Source: Streptomyces rubiginosohelvolus (GTDB taxonomy: Bacteria; Actinomycetota; Actinomycetes; Streptomycetales; Streptomycetaceae). Taken from it: a DNA stretch of 64,000 nt. The stretch lies in assembly GCF_014649875.1 (NCBI RefSeq), contig NZ_BMTW01000018.1:62001-126000 (forward strand), read 5' to 3'. The translations under genes were made by a program, and so were the position numbers. Shown piece by piece: positions 36,841 through 46,600 of the stretch (position 1 is the stretch's first letter; each line of letters begins with the position of its first letter). The notes beneath the pieces were generated by a model, which searched no databases, was not told the origin of the DNA, and worked only from the letters and a program-made list of their open reading frames with translations.

Positions 36841-38396
36841 GATTCCTTCCTCTGTTCACGGGAGATGGAGCCGGTGTCGCCGTCCGCCGGAACGTCCGGG
36901 CGGCTCACGGTGCTCGGGCAGGACGTGTCGTCGGGCAGGACGCCGTCGACGAGGTAGCCCTCGACGAGCCTGTCCACGTCCGGATTGCGGACGAAGCCGT
37001 AGATCTCGTGCTGGCCCGAGTCGGCGACCGTGATCAGCCGGTGCCCGAGCCGGGCGGCCATCGCGGCCCCGCCCTCGTAGTGGTCGGTCGGGTCGCCCTC
37101 GGCGTGCACGACAAGACCGGCCGGGTAGCCGCGGGCGGACAGTTCCACGGGCCGCTCCGGCGGGGTGAACGTCCGGAACGCCCCCACCCAGGTCTGGGCC
37201 CGCATCACGCCGTAGCCGTACGGGAAGTGCTCCCGGAAGCGGCGCATGTCCTCGTAGTAGACCTCCAGGTCCGCCGGCCAGTCCTTCTCGACCGTCACCG
37301 CGTCGAGCACCCCGCACCGGGTCTCGCCCTCGGTCTCGCTCGGCGGCCACACCTTCTCGTTCGCGAGCCACTTCCCGGCCGCCTCGGCGCCGCCCGTCCG
37401 GACGTCGGCCACCAGGTCCGCCAGCTCCCGCCACTTCGAGCGGTCGGCCGAGCGGTTCCCCATCGCCCCGTCGAACAGCGAGCGCAGCGGGACGGCGCCC
37501 GGGGTGGCGGTGATCGCGGCGGCGGCCGCCTCGACCGCGGCGAGCACCTGCTCGCCGGAGGACCCGAGCCCGAAGTGGCCGTCGCGCCGCGCGGCCCAGG
37601 CGGCCCAGGCCTCCACGTTGTCCCGGTTGGCGCGCCCCTGGGCCATGGCCTGCTCGCGCCAGGACCAGTCGGGATGCACACAGGAGTCCAGGACGCTGCG
37701 GTCCAGCCGGTCGGGGAACAGCGCTCCGTAGACCGCGCCGAGGTAGGTGCCGTAGGTGTAGCCCAGGTAGTTGAGGCGGTCCTCGCCGAGCACCGCGCGG
37801 ATCACGTCCATGTCCCGGGCGGTGTTGGGCGTACTGACGTGCGGACGCAGCTCGCCGCCCGCCCGCAGGTTGCCTTCCTCGCGGATGCGGAAGTCCTCGG
37901 AGATCACCGCGAAGGCGGAGTCCGGGGGGCGCGAGTCGAACGGCGCGGCCGTCGGGGTGATCTCGCCGCGCAGGGGCGTGGAGTCCCCGGTGCCGCGCGG
38001 GTCGAAGCCGATCAGGTCGTAGACCTCGGTGAGCCCGGTGTGCGCCAGCGCGGCGGGAAAGCCCCGGCCGAGCCCGAAGTAGCCCCCGGGGCCTCCGTTG
38101 ACCAGCAGCAGGATGCCGCGACGCCGCGCCGGGTCCTTGGCCCGGAGCCGGCTCACCGCGATCGAGAGCCTGCGGCCCGCGGGGTCCGAGTAGTCCATCG
38201 GCACCTCCACCACCGCGTGCTCGACGGGTGCGTGGGTCGGCGCGGCCGCCGGAAGCCAGGCCGAGGCGGCGCCGCCGCCGGGAGGCGCCGGGGCCCACTG
38301 AGGCCGTTGCTCGTGGAACGCCGACAGCGCGTTCTCGCCCGCGGCGTTCGCGCTCGGGCCGGGCCCGGTGTCGGGCGGGGTTTCACGGGTTGTCAT
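36837..38396 (-). CDS. TAP-like alpha/beta-hydrolase with Thr at the nucleophile position
   Basis: A 519-residue protein resembling secreted tripeptidyl aminopeptidases (SlpD/Tap family), but with no signal peptide, so cytoplasmic. The oxyanion region ILLLVNGGPGG and the fold core YDLIGFDPRGTGDSTPL are intact. The nucleophile elbow, normally GxSYGT, reads LGYTYGTYLG (about residues 217-226), so Ser is replaced by Thr. The acid is in HAEGDPTDHYEGG and the His in DSGQHEIYGF. Such hydrolases occur in several aromatic polyketide clusters. With Thr it may be a weak hydrolase, or serve as a cyclase or binding protein. Coupled on both sides by ATGA overlaps. Confidence 0.8.
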   Translation of the reverse strand: MTTRETPPDTGPGPSANAAGENALSAFHEQRPQWAPAPPGGGAASAWLPAAAPTHAPVEHAVVEVPMDYSDPAGRRLSIAVSRLRAKDPARRRGILLLVNGGPGGYFGLGRGFPAALAHTGLTEVYDLIGFDPRGTGDSTPLRGEITPTAAPFDSRPPDSAFAVISEDFRIREEGNLRAGGELRPHVSTPNTARDMDVIRAVLGEDRLNYLGYTYGTYLGAVYGALFPDRLDRSVLDSCVHPDWSWREQAMAQGRANRDNVEAWAAWAARRDGHFGLGSSGEQVLAAVEAAAAAITATPGAVPLRSLFDGAMGNRSADRSKWRELADLVADVRTGGAEAAGKWLANEKVWPPSETEGETRCGVLDAVTVEKDWPADLEVYYEDMRRFREHFPYGYGVMRAQTWVGAFRTFTPPERPVELSARGYPAGLVVHAEGDPTDHYEGGAAMAARLGHRLITVADSGQHEIYGFVRNPDVDRLVEGYLVDGVLPDDTSCPSTVSRPDVPADGDTGSISREQRKES

Positions 38397-39466
38397 GACG
38401 ATGCGCTCGACTTCCTTGTCGCAGGGGCAGAAGGGGAAGGCGTCCCGGACGGCGGGAAGCCGACGATCTCCAGGACCGCCACCGACCAGGCGAAACCTCC
38501 GCCGGCGCTGACGAGGGCGCAGAACTGTCCGGGGGCCAGGGCGTCGGTCCGCACCAGATGGGCCAGCCCCCCGAAGGGATCGCCCGCACCCAGGTGTCCC
38601 ACCCCTGACCCCCACGACCAGGTGCTCCGGGCGGGGTCGATGTCCAGTGCGCCGAAGAACTGGAAGTCCATCTTCGGGCGGCCCAGATGGGGCAGCACGA
38701 ACCAGGCGATGCCGTCGGCCTTCACGTCCGCGTCCGCCAACGCCCTCTCGAACGCCTCACGTTGCCCGACCTGCAGGCGGTCGATGAGCTCACCCATGCC
38801 GAGTTCCTCGACCAGCCGCGCCCGGTGCCCGGCCACACTGACCGGGGAGCGGACGCCCAGCGGCGCCGTACCGAACGGGTCGTCGCCCCGGCCCATCGAC
38901 TCCAGCGTCGGATCGGAGACCGTCACCAGGCTGCGCAGCCGGGCGAAGCCGCCGGCCGTGGACAGGACGGCCGCCGTTCCGCCGTCCCCGCACACCGTCC
39001 CCGGGTCGGTCTCCCAGCGGTCGAAGCCGGGCAGGGCGAACCGGTCGCCCGTGGTGATCAGCACACTGTGCGGAGCCCGGCCGGACAGCAGCGCGGCGAC
39101 CGCCAACTCCATGGCCGCCATACCGCCGTTGGAGAGCTGCCCGACGTCCATCGCCGGGCAGGAGCCGCCCACCGCCTCCCGCTGGACGTAGGAGGCGGGC
39201 GCCCAGAGATCGTGTCCCTGGTAGTAGGTACTGGCATGCAGGACCAGGCCGATGTCCTCCCGGTCGGCTCCCGCCGAGGCCAACGCCTCCCGGGCCGCTC
39301 GAACCGCCATCTCGGGCCCCGACTCCTCGCCCACGCAGACCGAACGCATCCGGCTGCGCCGGATCGTCCGCTCGTCCGCGAGACCCTGCCGCGCCACCTC
39401 GGCTACGGGCAGGGCGGGCGGCAGATGAAGCCCGACCCCGGACATGAACACGTCCGTGACGCTCAC
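38393..39466 (-). CDS. KASIII-like acyltransferase with Ser for the catalytic Cys
   Basis: A 357-residue ketoacyl-ACP synthase III homologue, first gene of the five-gene operon. The active-site segment MDVGQLSNGGMAAMEL aligns with the usual DVNAACSG block and puts Ser112 where Cys is expected. WFVLPHLGRPKM holds the His. The Asn motif is replaced by SGVGHLGAGDPFGGL, as in DpsC/CerJ-type relatives. DpsC, which also has Ser, chooses the starter for daunorubicin, and CerJ-type proteins move acyl groups without condensation. Likely it hands the type I-made acyl starter to the type II synthase. A FabH homologue is also present in the hedamycin cluster. GTG start after GGGAGG. Confidence 0.85.
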   Translation of the reverse strand: MSVTDVFMSGVGLHLPPALPVAEVARQGLADERTIRRSRMRSVCVGEESGPEMAVRAAREALASAGADREDIGLVLHASTYYQGHDLWAPASYVQREAVGGSCPAMDVGQLSNGGMAAMELAVAALLSGRAPHSVLITTGDRFALPGFDRWETDPGTVCGDGGTAAVLSTAGGFARLRSLVTVSDPTLESMGRGDDPFGTAPLGVRSPVSVAGHRARLVEELGMGELIDRLQVGQREAFERALADADVKADGIAWFVLPHLGRPKMDFQFFGALDIDPARSTWSWGSGVGHLGAGDPFGGLAHLVRTDALAPGQFCALVSAGGGFAWSVAVLEIVGFPPSGTPSPSAPATRKSSASS

Positions 39467-39539
39467 CGGATCCTCCCTCGTGCACCACTCGGCCGGATCG
39501 TCGCCGGCGGGTGAAGCCGGATGCGGCCCCCGGGCCCGG

Positions 39540-39582
39540 AGTCTGTGGCGGCGACGTCAAAACCGGCTCAAGGCCGGATGGA
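39540..39582 (-). promoter_or_regulatory. SARP-type promoter candidate of the KASIII operon
   Basis: On the minus strand: TCCATCC (39582-39576), TTGAGCC (39571-39565) and TTGACGT (39560-39554) with 11-bp period, 8 bp, then CAGACT (39545-39540). The heptamers are degenerate. The leader to the GTG at 39466 would be about 67 nt. Confidence 0.4.
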
Positions 39583-39593
39583 GCCCCCGCGGT

Positions 39594-39636
39594 TCGAACC
39601 GTTCTCAGGCGCGGCTCGAACGCCGGGACGCACGGT
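39594..39636 (+). promoter_or_regulatory. SARP-type promoter of the type I PKS genes
   Basis: TCGAACC (39594), TCAGGCG (39605) and TCGAACG (39616) with 11-bp period, 8 bp, then CACGGT (39631-39636). It lies 28 nt before the ATG of the first PKS gene and is arranged back-to-back with the KASIII promoter. Confidence 0.6.
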
Positions 39637-39664
39637 GTGGCCGAATCCCAGGAAAGGTACGTGG

Positions 39665-42600
39665 ATGTCGCTCTTGCCCCCGACCACCCGGCCCGTCGCC
39701 CTGATGTTCGCCGGACAGGGCGCCCAGCACCCCAGGATGGCGGCGGGCCTCTACGGCCACGACGAGTCGTTCACCGCCTGGATGGACCGCGCCTTCACGC
39801 TGTACGAGGACTCCGGACCCGCGCTGCGGTCCGAGTGGCTGGCCGAGCGCCCCTCACCCCTGTACGACGACGTGTCGGTGGCCCAGCCCCTGCTGTACGC
39901 GGTGAACCACGCGCTCGGCCGGATGCTGCTGGAGCGCGGCGTGCGCCCGGTGGCCCTGATCGGGCACAGCGTCGGGGAACTCGCGGCCGCCACCCTGGCC
40001 GGAGTCCTCGACTTCACCGACGGGGTCCGGCTGATGCGCGACCGCGTCCGGCAGTTCGCCGACACCCCACCGGGCGGAATGCTCGCCGTCGCGGCCTCGG
40101 AGGCCGACGTCGCCGACCTCCTGAACGCCGATGTGCACCTGGCGGCGGTCAACGCCCCCCGGCAGCTGCTGCTGGCCGGCGCGGAGGCCCCGCTGGCGCA
40201 GGCGGCGCGGACACTGGAGGAACGGGGGCTGATCTGCCGCAAGGTGCGCGCCCGGCAGGCGTTCCACAGCCCCCTGGTCGCCGAGGCGGTGACGGCCTCC
40301 CTGCCGGACTGGCGGGCCACCGGACTGCGGCCCCCGCAGCTGCCCCTGTACTCCGCCTACACCCGGGGCCTGCTCACCGACCAGGACGCGGTGGACCCGT
40401 ACTTCTGGGCCGGGCAGGCCGCCGCGACCGTCCATTTCGCCCCCACACTCACCGGTCTGCTGGCCGACCACGACTGTCTGCTGGTCGAGGCCGGACCGGG
40501 CAACAGCCTCAGCGTCCTCGCCCGCAGACAGCCGTCCGTGGTCGCCCGCCGCAGCGCCGTGCTGCCGCTGCTGCCCGACCGGTGCCGGGGCGACGAGGCC
40601 GACCGGCGGGAGGCCGCAGCGGCCGTGGAGCGGCTGTTCGCGCCGCCGGAAGCGCCCGCGCGCACGCCGGCACCGCCCGCCCGCCCGCCGAAACCGGAGG
40701 AGACCGTGTCCCAGAACCCGACCCGACGACCCACGTCCCGGCAGCAGGCACCTGTCGCGGTGGTCGGCATGTCCTGCCGGTTCCCCGGCGCCGACGGCCT
40801 CGACGCGTTCTGGCAGCTGTTGATCTCCGGCAGCGAGGCCATCGGCCCAGCCGGGAGCCGGCGGAGCGGGCGCCGCGACGGCGGCTACCTCGACGGCGTC
40901 GAGCTCTTCGACGCCGAGTTCTTCCAGATGCCCGCTCCGGAGGCCGCCGCGACGGATCCCCAGCAGCGGCTGCTCCTCGAACTCGCCTGGCACGCCCTGG
41001 AGGACGCCCGGACCGCCCCCGACACCCTCTCCCGGGAGCCGGTCGGCGTCTTCGTCGGCAACTGCGCCGACGACTACTCCCTGATGGGCCGGGCCGCCGG
41101 GATCGCCACCGCCTACACGATGACCGGGACCGGCCGGGCGTTCCTGGCCAACCGCCTCTCCCACTTCCTCGGATTCACCGGCCCCAGTCTGACCGTCGAC
41201 ACCGGGCAGTCCTCGTCGCTCAGCGCCCTCCACCAAGCGCTGCGGTCGCTGGAGGCGGGGGAGTGCTCGGCAGCCCTTGTCGCAGGGGTGCAGCTCAACC
41301 TCGCCGCCGAGGGCGACGACGCCGTCCAGGCGGTCGGCGCCCTCTCGCCCCGGGGGCGGTGCCACACGTTCGACTCCCGGGCCGACGGGATCGTCCGGGG
41401 CGAGGGGGCCGGCGTCCTGCTCCTCAAGCCGCTGGAGCGCGCCCTCGCCGACGGCGACCGGATCTACTGCACCGTGCTCGGCAGCGCCATGAACAGCGAC
41501 GGCGGTCGGACCGGCCTCACCGCGCCCAGCAGCGAGGCCCAGCAGTCGGTGCTCACCGCCGCCTGCCGGCGTGCGGGCGTCGCGCCCGAAGACGTCTCCT
41601 ACGTCGAACTGCACGGCACGGGAACGGCGTTGGGCGACCCTGTCGAGGCGTCCGCGCTCGGCGCGGTGCACGGCTCCGGGCGGCCGTCGGACTTCCCCCT
41701 GCGGGTCGGCTCGGTCAAGACGAACATCGGCCACCTGGAGGGCGCGGCGGGCATCGCGGGCTTCATCAAGACCGCGCTCGGCCTGCACCACGGCGAGCTG
41801 CCGGCCAGCCTCAACTACCGGGAGCCCAACCCGGCGATCGACCTCGACGCGAACCGGCTGCAGGTGTGCGCGGTCCGTGGAACGTGGCCCCGGCGTTCGG
41901 AGCCGTCCATCGCCGGCGTCTCCTCGTTCGGCCTCGGCGGCACCAACTGCCATGTCGTCCTGGGCGAACACCCCGCCAGCACCGTCCCCGCGAGCCCGGC
42001 GACGGGTGCCGCCACCCCTGTGCCCGTCCTGGTGTCCGGCCGCAGCGGCCCGGCGATGCGCCGGCACGCGGCCGCCTTCGCCGACGCCCTCGACCCCGCG
42101 CGCCGGGACCCGGCGGCGGACCCGGTGTCCCCGGCCGACATCGGCCTCTCCTCCGTCACCACCCGCGCACTCCTGCACCACCGGGGCGCGGTCGTCGCGA
42201 GCGACCTCGACGAACTGGTCGCCCGGCTCCGGGTGCTCGCCGACGGCCCGCACCCCGACGCCCCCGGCATCGTCGAGGGAACCCGCGGCGAAGGTCTCAC
42301 CGCCTACCTCTTCCCCGGGCAGGGGGCGCAGCAGCCCGGCATGGGCCGGCGGCTCCACCAGGAGTTCGAGGTGTTCGCCCGCACCTTCGACGCGGCGAGC
42401 GCCGCGATGGAGCCGGCCCTCGGCGGGAGCCTCGCCGACATCCTGTGGGGCAGCGACGACCTGCCCGACCGGCGCTATCACGCCCAGCCCGCGCTGTTCG
42501 CCCTGGAGGCCGCCCTCTACCGGCTGTTCGAGTCCTGGGGCATGGCGCCGGACCTGCTGCTCGGCCACTCCCAGGGCGAGATCACCGCCGCGCACGTGGC

Positions 42601-43624
42601 GGGCGTCCTGTCCCTGGAGGACGCGGCGCTGTTCGTCGCGCGCCGCAGCCGGCTCATCAGCACCCTGCCGCCCGGCGGCGCGATGATCGCCGTACAGGCC
42701 GCGGAGAAGGAGGCGCGGGACCTGCTCGGCCCCGAGCCCGGACCGGTCTCCGTCGCCGCGGTCAACAGCCCGCAGTCCCTCGTGCTCTCCGGCGAGGAGA
42801 AGGCCACCCTCGCGGCGGCGGCCCACTTCGAGCAGCTGGGCCGCCGCACCCGCCGACTGCGGATCGCCGTCGCCGGGCACTCCCCGCTGATGGAACCGAT
42901 CCAGGACGAACTGCTCGCGCTGGCCGAGGGGTTCACCTGGCATCCGCCGACCGGCCCGACCATCGTCTCGGCCGTCACCGGCCGGCCGGTGATCCCCGGA
43001 GAGATCGACCGCCCGGGACACTGGCCGCACCACCTGCGCGCCACCGTGCGGTTCGGGCCCGCGCTGCGCACCGCGTACGACCTCGGCGCCCGGTTCTTCG
43101 TCGAGATCGGTCCCGGGCGGGGCCTGGTCAACATGGCGGCGGAGACCGTGGACCTGGGCGCATCCCTCTTCAGCGCGCCGATGGCCACCCGGGACGAGGT
43201 GGCGGGCGTCGCCGGGACCGCCGCCGCGGCCCACGTCTTCGGCGCGCCGATCGATCCGGTGGCCGTCCACGGCCCGCACGCCCGCCGCACCGACCTGCCG
43301 CCCTACCCCTTCCGGCGCGAGCCGTTCTGGCTCGACACCGTGCCGTCCACCGCGCCGCTGCCCGCCGAACCCACCGCGCAGTGGTCCGGCGACCCCTACG
43401 AACTGGTCGTCAGCAGCACCCTGAGCACCCTCGGGCTGTCCCCGGCCACCGAACTCGACCTGCACGAGAACTTCAACGCGCTCGGCCTGGACTCCCGGAT
43501 GGCCGTCACTCTGCGCACGGTGCTGACCCGCGCCACCGGGCGGTCCATGCCCACCACCCTGCTGTTCGACCACCCCACCCCGGGCGCCCTGATCGAGGCC
43601 CTGGGGAGCGACGCGCCGCTGTAA
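39665..43624 (+). CDS. Type I PKS loading protein: AT-KSQ-AT-ACP
   Basis: A 1319-residue protein. AT1 (about residues 10-330) has GQGAQ, GHSVGE with Ser102 and QAFHSPL (199-204), resembling the malonyl-type HAFH. A Pro-rich linker follows. The KS (about 363-790) has VDTGQSSSLS with Gln515 in place of Cys, so it is a KSQ that decarboxylates rather than condenses; HGTGT and NIGH are intact. AT2 (about 890-1200) has GHSQGE and an uncommon VAGH at the specificity site. The ACP at the end has LGLDSRMA. It should make acetyl-ACP (or propionyl-ACP if AT2 loads methylmalonyl). An AT ahead of the KSQ is unusual; an in-frame GTG with its own ribosome site marks the AT1/KSQ border. ATG follows AGGAAAGG. 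Confidence 0.9.
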   Translation: MSLLPPTTRPVALMFAGQGAQHPRMAAGLYGHDESFTAWMDRAFTLYEDSGPALRSEWLAERPSPLYDDVSVAQPLLYAVNHALGRMLLERGVRPVALIGHSVGELAAATLAGVLDFTDGVRLMRDRVRQFADTPPGGMLAVAASEADVADLLNADVHLAAVNAPRQLLLAGAEAPLAQAARTLEERGLICRKVRARQAFHSPLVAEAVTASLPDWRATGLRPPQLPLYSAYTRGLLTDQDAVDPYFWAGQAAATVHFAPTLTGLLADHDCLLVEAGPGNSLSVLARRQPSVVARRSAVLPLLPDRCRGDEADRREAAAAVERLFAPPEAPARTPAPPARPPKPEETVSQNPTRRPTSRQQAPVAVVGMSCRFPGADGLDAFWQLLISGSEAIGPAGSRRSGRRDGGYLDGVELFDAEFFQMPAPEAAATDPQQRLLLELAWHALEDARTAPDTLSREPVGVFVGNCADDYSLMGRAAGIATAYTMTGTGRAFLANRLSHFLGFTGPSLTVDTGQSSSLSALHQALRSLEAGECSAALVAGVQLNLAAEGDDAVQAVGALSPRGRCHTFDSRADGIVRGEGAGVLLLKPLERALADGDRIYCTVLGSAMNSDGGRTGLTAPSSEAQQSVLTAACRRAGVAPEDVSYVELHGTGTALGDPVEASALGAVHGSGRPSDFPLRVGSVKTNIGHLEGAAGIAGFIKTALGLHHGELPASLNYREPNPAIDLDANRLQVCAVRGTWPRRSEPSIAGVSSFGLGGTNCHVVLGEHPASTVPASPATGAATPVPVLVSGRSGPAMRRHAAAFADALDPARRDPAADPVSPADIGLSSVTTRALLHHRGAVVASDLDELVARLRVLADGPHPDAPGIVEGTRGEGLTAYLFPGQGAQQPGMGRRLHQEFEVFARTFDAASAAMEPALGGSLADILWGSDDLPDRRYHAQPALFALEAALYRLFESWGMAPDLLLGHSQGEITAAHVAGVLSLEDAALFVARRSRLISTLPPGGAMIAVQAAEKEARDLLGPEPGPVSVAAVNSPQSLVLSGEEKATLAAAAHFEQLGRRTRRLRIAVAGHSPLMEPIQDELLALAEGFTWHPPTGPTIVSAVTGRPVIPGEIDRPGHWPHHLRATVRFGPALRTAYDLGARFFVEIGPGRGLVNMAAETVDLGASLFSAPMATRDEVAGVAGTAAAAHVFGAPIDPVAVHGPHARRTDLPPYPFRREPFWLDTVPSTAPLPAEPTAQWSGDPYELVVSSTLSTLGLSPATELDLHENFNALGLDSRMAVTLRTVLTRATGRSMPTTLLFDHPTPGALIEALGSDAPL
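40696..40708 (+). promoter_or_regulatory. Internal ribosome site and GTG at the AT1/KSQ border
   Basis: GGAGGA (40696-40701) lies 4 nt before an in-frame GTG (40706-40708, codon 348), exactly at the start of the KS-AT-ACP part, whose N-terminus would then read MSQNPTRRP. In-frame re-initiation could give a free KSQ-AT-ACP protein beside the fused one. Confidence 0.5.
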
Positions 43625-43674
43625 CGCCGTCCGCCCCGGCCCCACCTTCCACGCGACGAAAGGCCTTGAGCACC

Positions 43675-46600
43675 ATGACCCAGGAAATACCTGCTCCCCA
43701 CGAGGGCCAGGAACCGATCGCCATCGTGTCCATGGGCTGCCGGTATCCGGGAGGCGTACGGTCCCCGGAGGACCTCTGGCGGCTCGTCGCGTCCGGCGGC
43801 GACGCCATCTCCCCGTTCCCCGGCAACCGCGGCTGGGACCTGGCCGATGCCGACGGCCGCTCCAGCACGCGGCACGGTGGGTTCGTCCACGACGCGGACC
43901 TGTTCGACGCCAAGTTCTTCGGCATCTCACCCCGCGAAGCCGCCGGGATGGACCCGCAGCAGCGGCTGCTCCTCGAAGTGGCATGGGAGACCTTCGAACG
44001 GGCCGGCCTCGACAAGGACGTGCTGGCCGGCAGCGACACCGGCGTGTTCGTCGGCGCGATGGCCCAGGAGTACGGACCCCGGCTGCACGAGGACAACGAG
44101 GACGCGGGCGGCTACCGGATCACCGGCAGCACCACCAGCGTCGCGTCGGGCCGCATCGCCTACTGGTTCGGCCTGCGCGGCCCCGCACTCACCGTCGACA
44201 CCGCCTGCTCCTCCTCGCTGGTCGCCCTGCACCTCGCTGTCCAGGCGCTGCTCCGCGGCGAGTGCGACCGCGCGCTGGCCGGCGGGGTCGCGGTGATGCC
44301 GACCCCCGGCATGTTCATCGACTTCAGCCGCCAGGGCGGACTGTCCCCGGACGGACGCTGCCGCTCCTACTCCGACGACGCCAACGGCACCGCCTGGTCG
44401 GAGGGCGCCGGCCTGCTCCTGCTGGAGCGGCAGTCGGACGCCCTCGCCCACGGCCACGAGATCCTCGCCCTGATCCGGGGCAGCGCCACCAACCAGGACG
44501 GTGCGAGCAACGGGCTGACCGCGCCCAGCAAGTCCGCCCAGGAGAAGGTCATCTCGCTCGCCCTGGACCGGGCGGGGCTCCACCCGCACACCATCGACCT
44601 GGTGGAGGGGCACGGTACCGGCACCGAACTGGGCGACCCGATCGAAGCCCGCGCGCTGGCGGCGGCCTACGGCTCGGGCCGTACCGCGGAGCACCCGCTG
44701 TGGCTCGGCTCGCTGAAGTCCAATCTGGGACACGCGCAGGCCGCCGCCGGCGTGGGCGGCGTGATCAAGGTCGTGCAGGCGATGCGCGCCAGCGTGATGC
44801 CCGCCACCCTGCACACGGGCACCCCGAGCCGGCACGTGGACTGGGGGAGCAGCGGTCTCGCCCTGCTGCACGAGGCCCGCGACTGGAACCGGGCGGAGGA
44901 CGGCCCCCGGCGTGCCGGGGTCTCCTCCTTCGGCATCAGCGGAACCAACGCCCACGTGGTCCTGGAAGAGGCCGTCCGTGCCCCCGCCCCGGAGCCGACG
45001 GAGGACGACGCACCCGCCGGAGGCCCCCACGTCTGGCAGCTGTCCGCCCCGAGCCCCGACGCCCTGCGCACCCAGGCTGCGGCCCTCGGCGCGTTCCTCA
45101 CCGACGCCCCGGACACCGCGCCCGAGGACGTCTCCCGGGTGCTCCGCTCCCGTACCCGCTTCGCCCACCGGGGCGCCGTGGTCGCCGACGACGCCGCTGA
45201 CCTCGCCCGCGGACTCGGCCAGTTGGCGTCGGGGACCCACGCCCCCACCTCGCCCGGCCGCTACCGATCGCCGACCGTGCTGAGCGGCGAGGCCCGCCAG
45301 GGCTCCGCCGGACCGGTGTTCGTCTTCCCCGGCCAGGGGTCGCAGTGGCGGGGGATGGGCCGGGAGCTGATGGACCGCTCCGAGCCGTTCCGCCGCAGCG
45401 TCGAGGCGTGCGAGCGGGCCCTGGATCCGTACGTCGACTGGCGGCTGTCCGACGTGCTGCGCGGCGAGGACCTGGACCGCGTCGACGTCGTCCAGCCCGC
45501 GCTGTTCGCGGTGATGGTGTCGCTGGCCCGGATGTGGGAGGCGGCCGGGGTGCGGCCCGCGGCCGTCGTCGGCCACTCGCAGGGTGAGATCGCCGCGGCG
45601 TACGTGGCCGGGGTGCTCACCCTCGACGACGCGTGCCGGATCGTCGCCCTGCGGAGCAAGGCCCTGCACTCGGTCGCGGGCAGCGGCGGAATGGTCTCCG
45701 TGCCGCTGGGCGCGGAAGCGACCCAGGGACTGCTGGACGCGGCGGACGGGACGAACGGGAAGGCCGGGATCGCCGCGCTCAACGGGCCTTCCAGCACGGT
45801 CGTCGCGGGCGGTGTCCAGGCGTTGGAGGACCTGCTGGCCGTCTGCGAGGCGCACGGGATCGACGCCCGGCGCATCGAGGTCGACTACGCCTCGCACACC
45901 GAGGCCATGGACGTCCTGCGCGAACCGCTGGCCGAGGGGCTGGCCGGCATCGCCCCGGGCCCCGGGACCGTGCCGGTGTATTCGACGCTCACCGGCGAGC
46001 CGATCGAGGCCTCGGCCATGGACGCCTCGTACTGGTTCGAGAACCTGCGCAACCCCGTGCGCTTCCAGGCGGCCGTCCAGCGGCTCGTGGACCGCAGACA
46101 CCGGGTGTTCGTCGAGATCAGCCCGCACCCGGTCCTCACCTTCGGCCTGCAGGCGATCCTGGAGGCCGCGGGAGTGCGCGGCTCCGTCCTGGACACCGTC
46201 CGGCGCGGCAGCGGAGGCCCCGGGCAGTTCCTCACCTCGGCCGCCGCCGCCCAGGCCGTCGGCGTCCCCGTGGACCTCGGTCCGCTCCAGCCGCCGGGCC
46301 GACGGGTCGAGCTGCCGACCTACGCCTTCGACCGCAGCCGCTACTGGACGAGTGCCCCGGCAGTCGTACCCGCCTCCGAAGCCGGTCCGGACACGGGCGA
46401 CTTCACGTTGCGGTCACTCGAACTGCCGACGGGAGCGACGGTGTTCGCCGCGCGTCTCGACCCGGCGCGTCACCCCTGGCTCGCCGACCACCGGGTGCGC
46501 GGCACCGCGCTCGTCCCGGCGACAGCCTTCCTGGCGCTGCTCGCCGAGGCGGGACGGTCGGCCGGGCTGCCCGTCGTCCAGGAGCTGACCCTGGGCGTTC

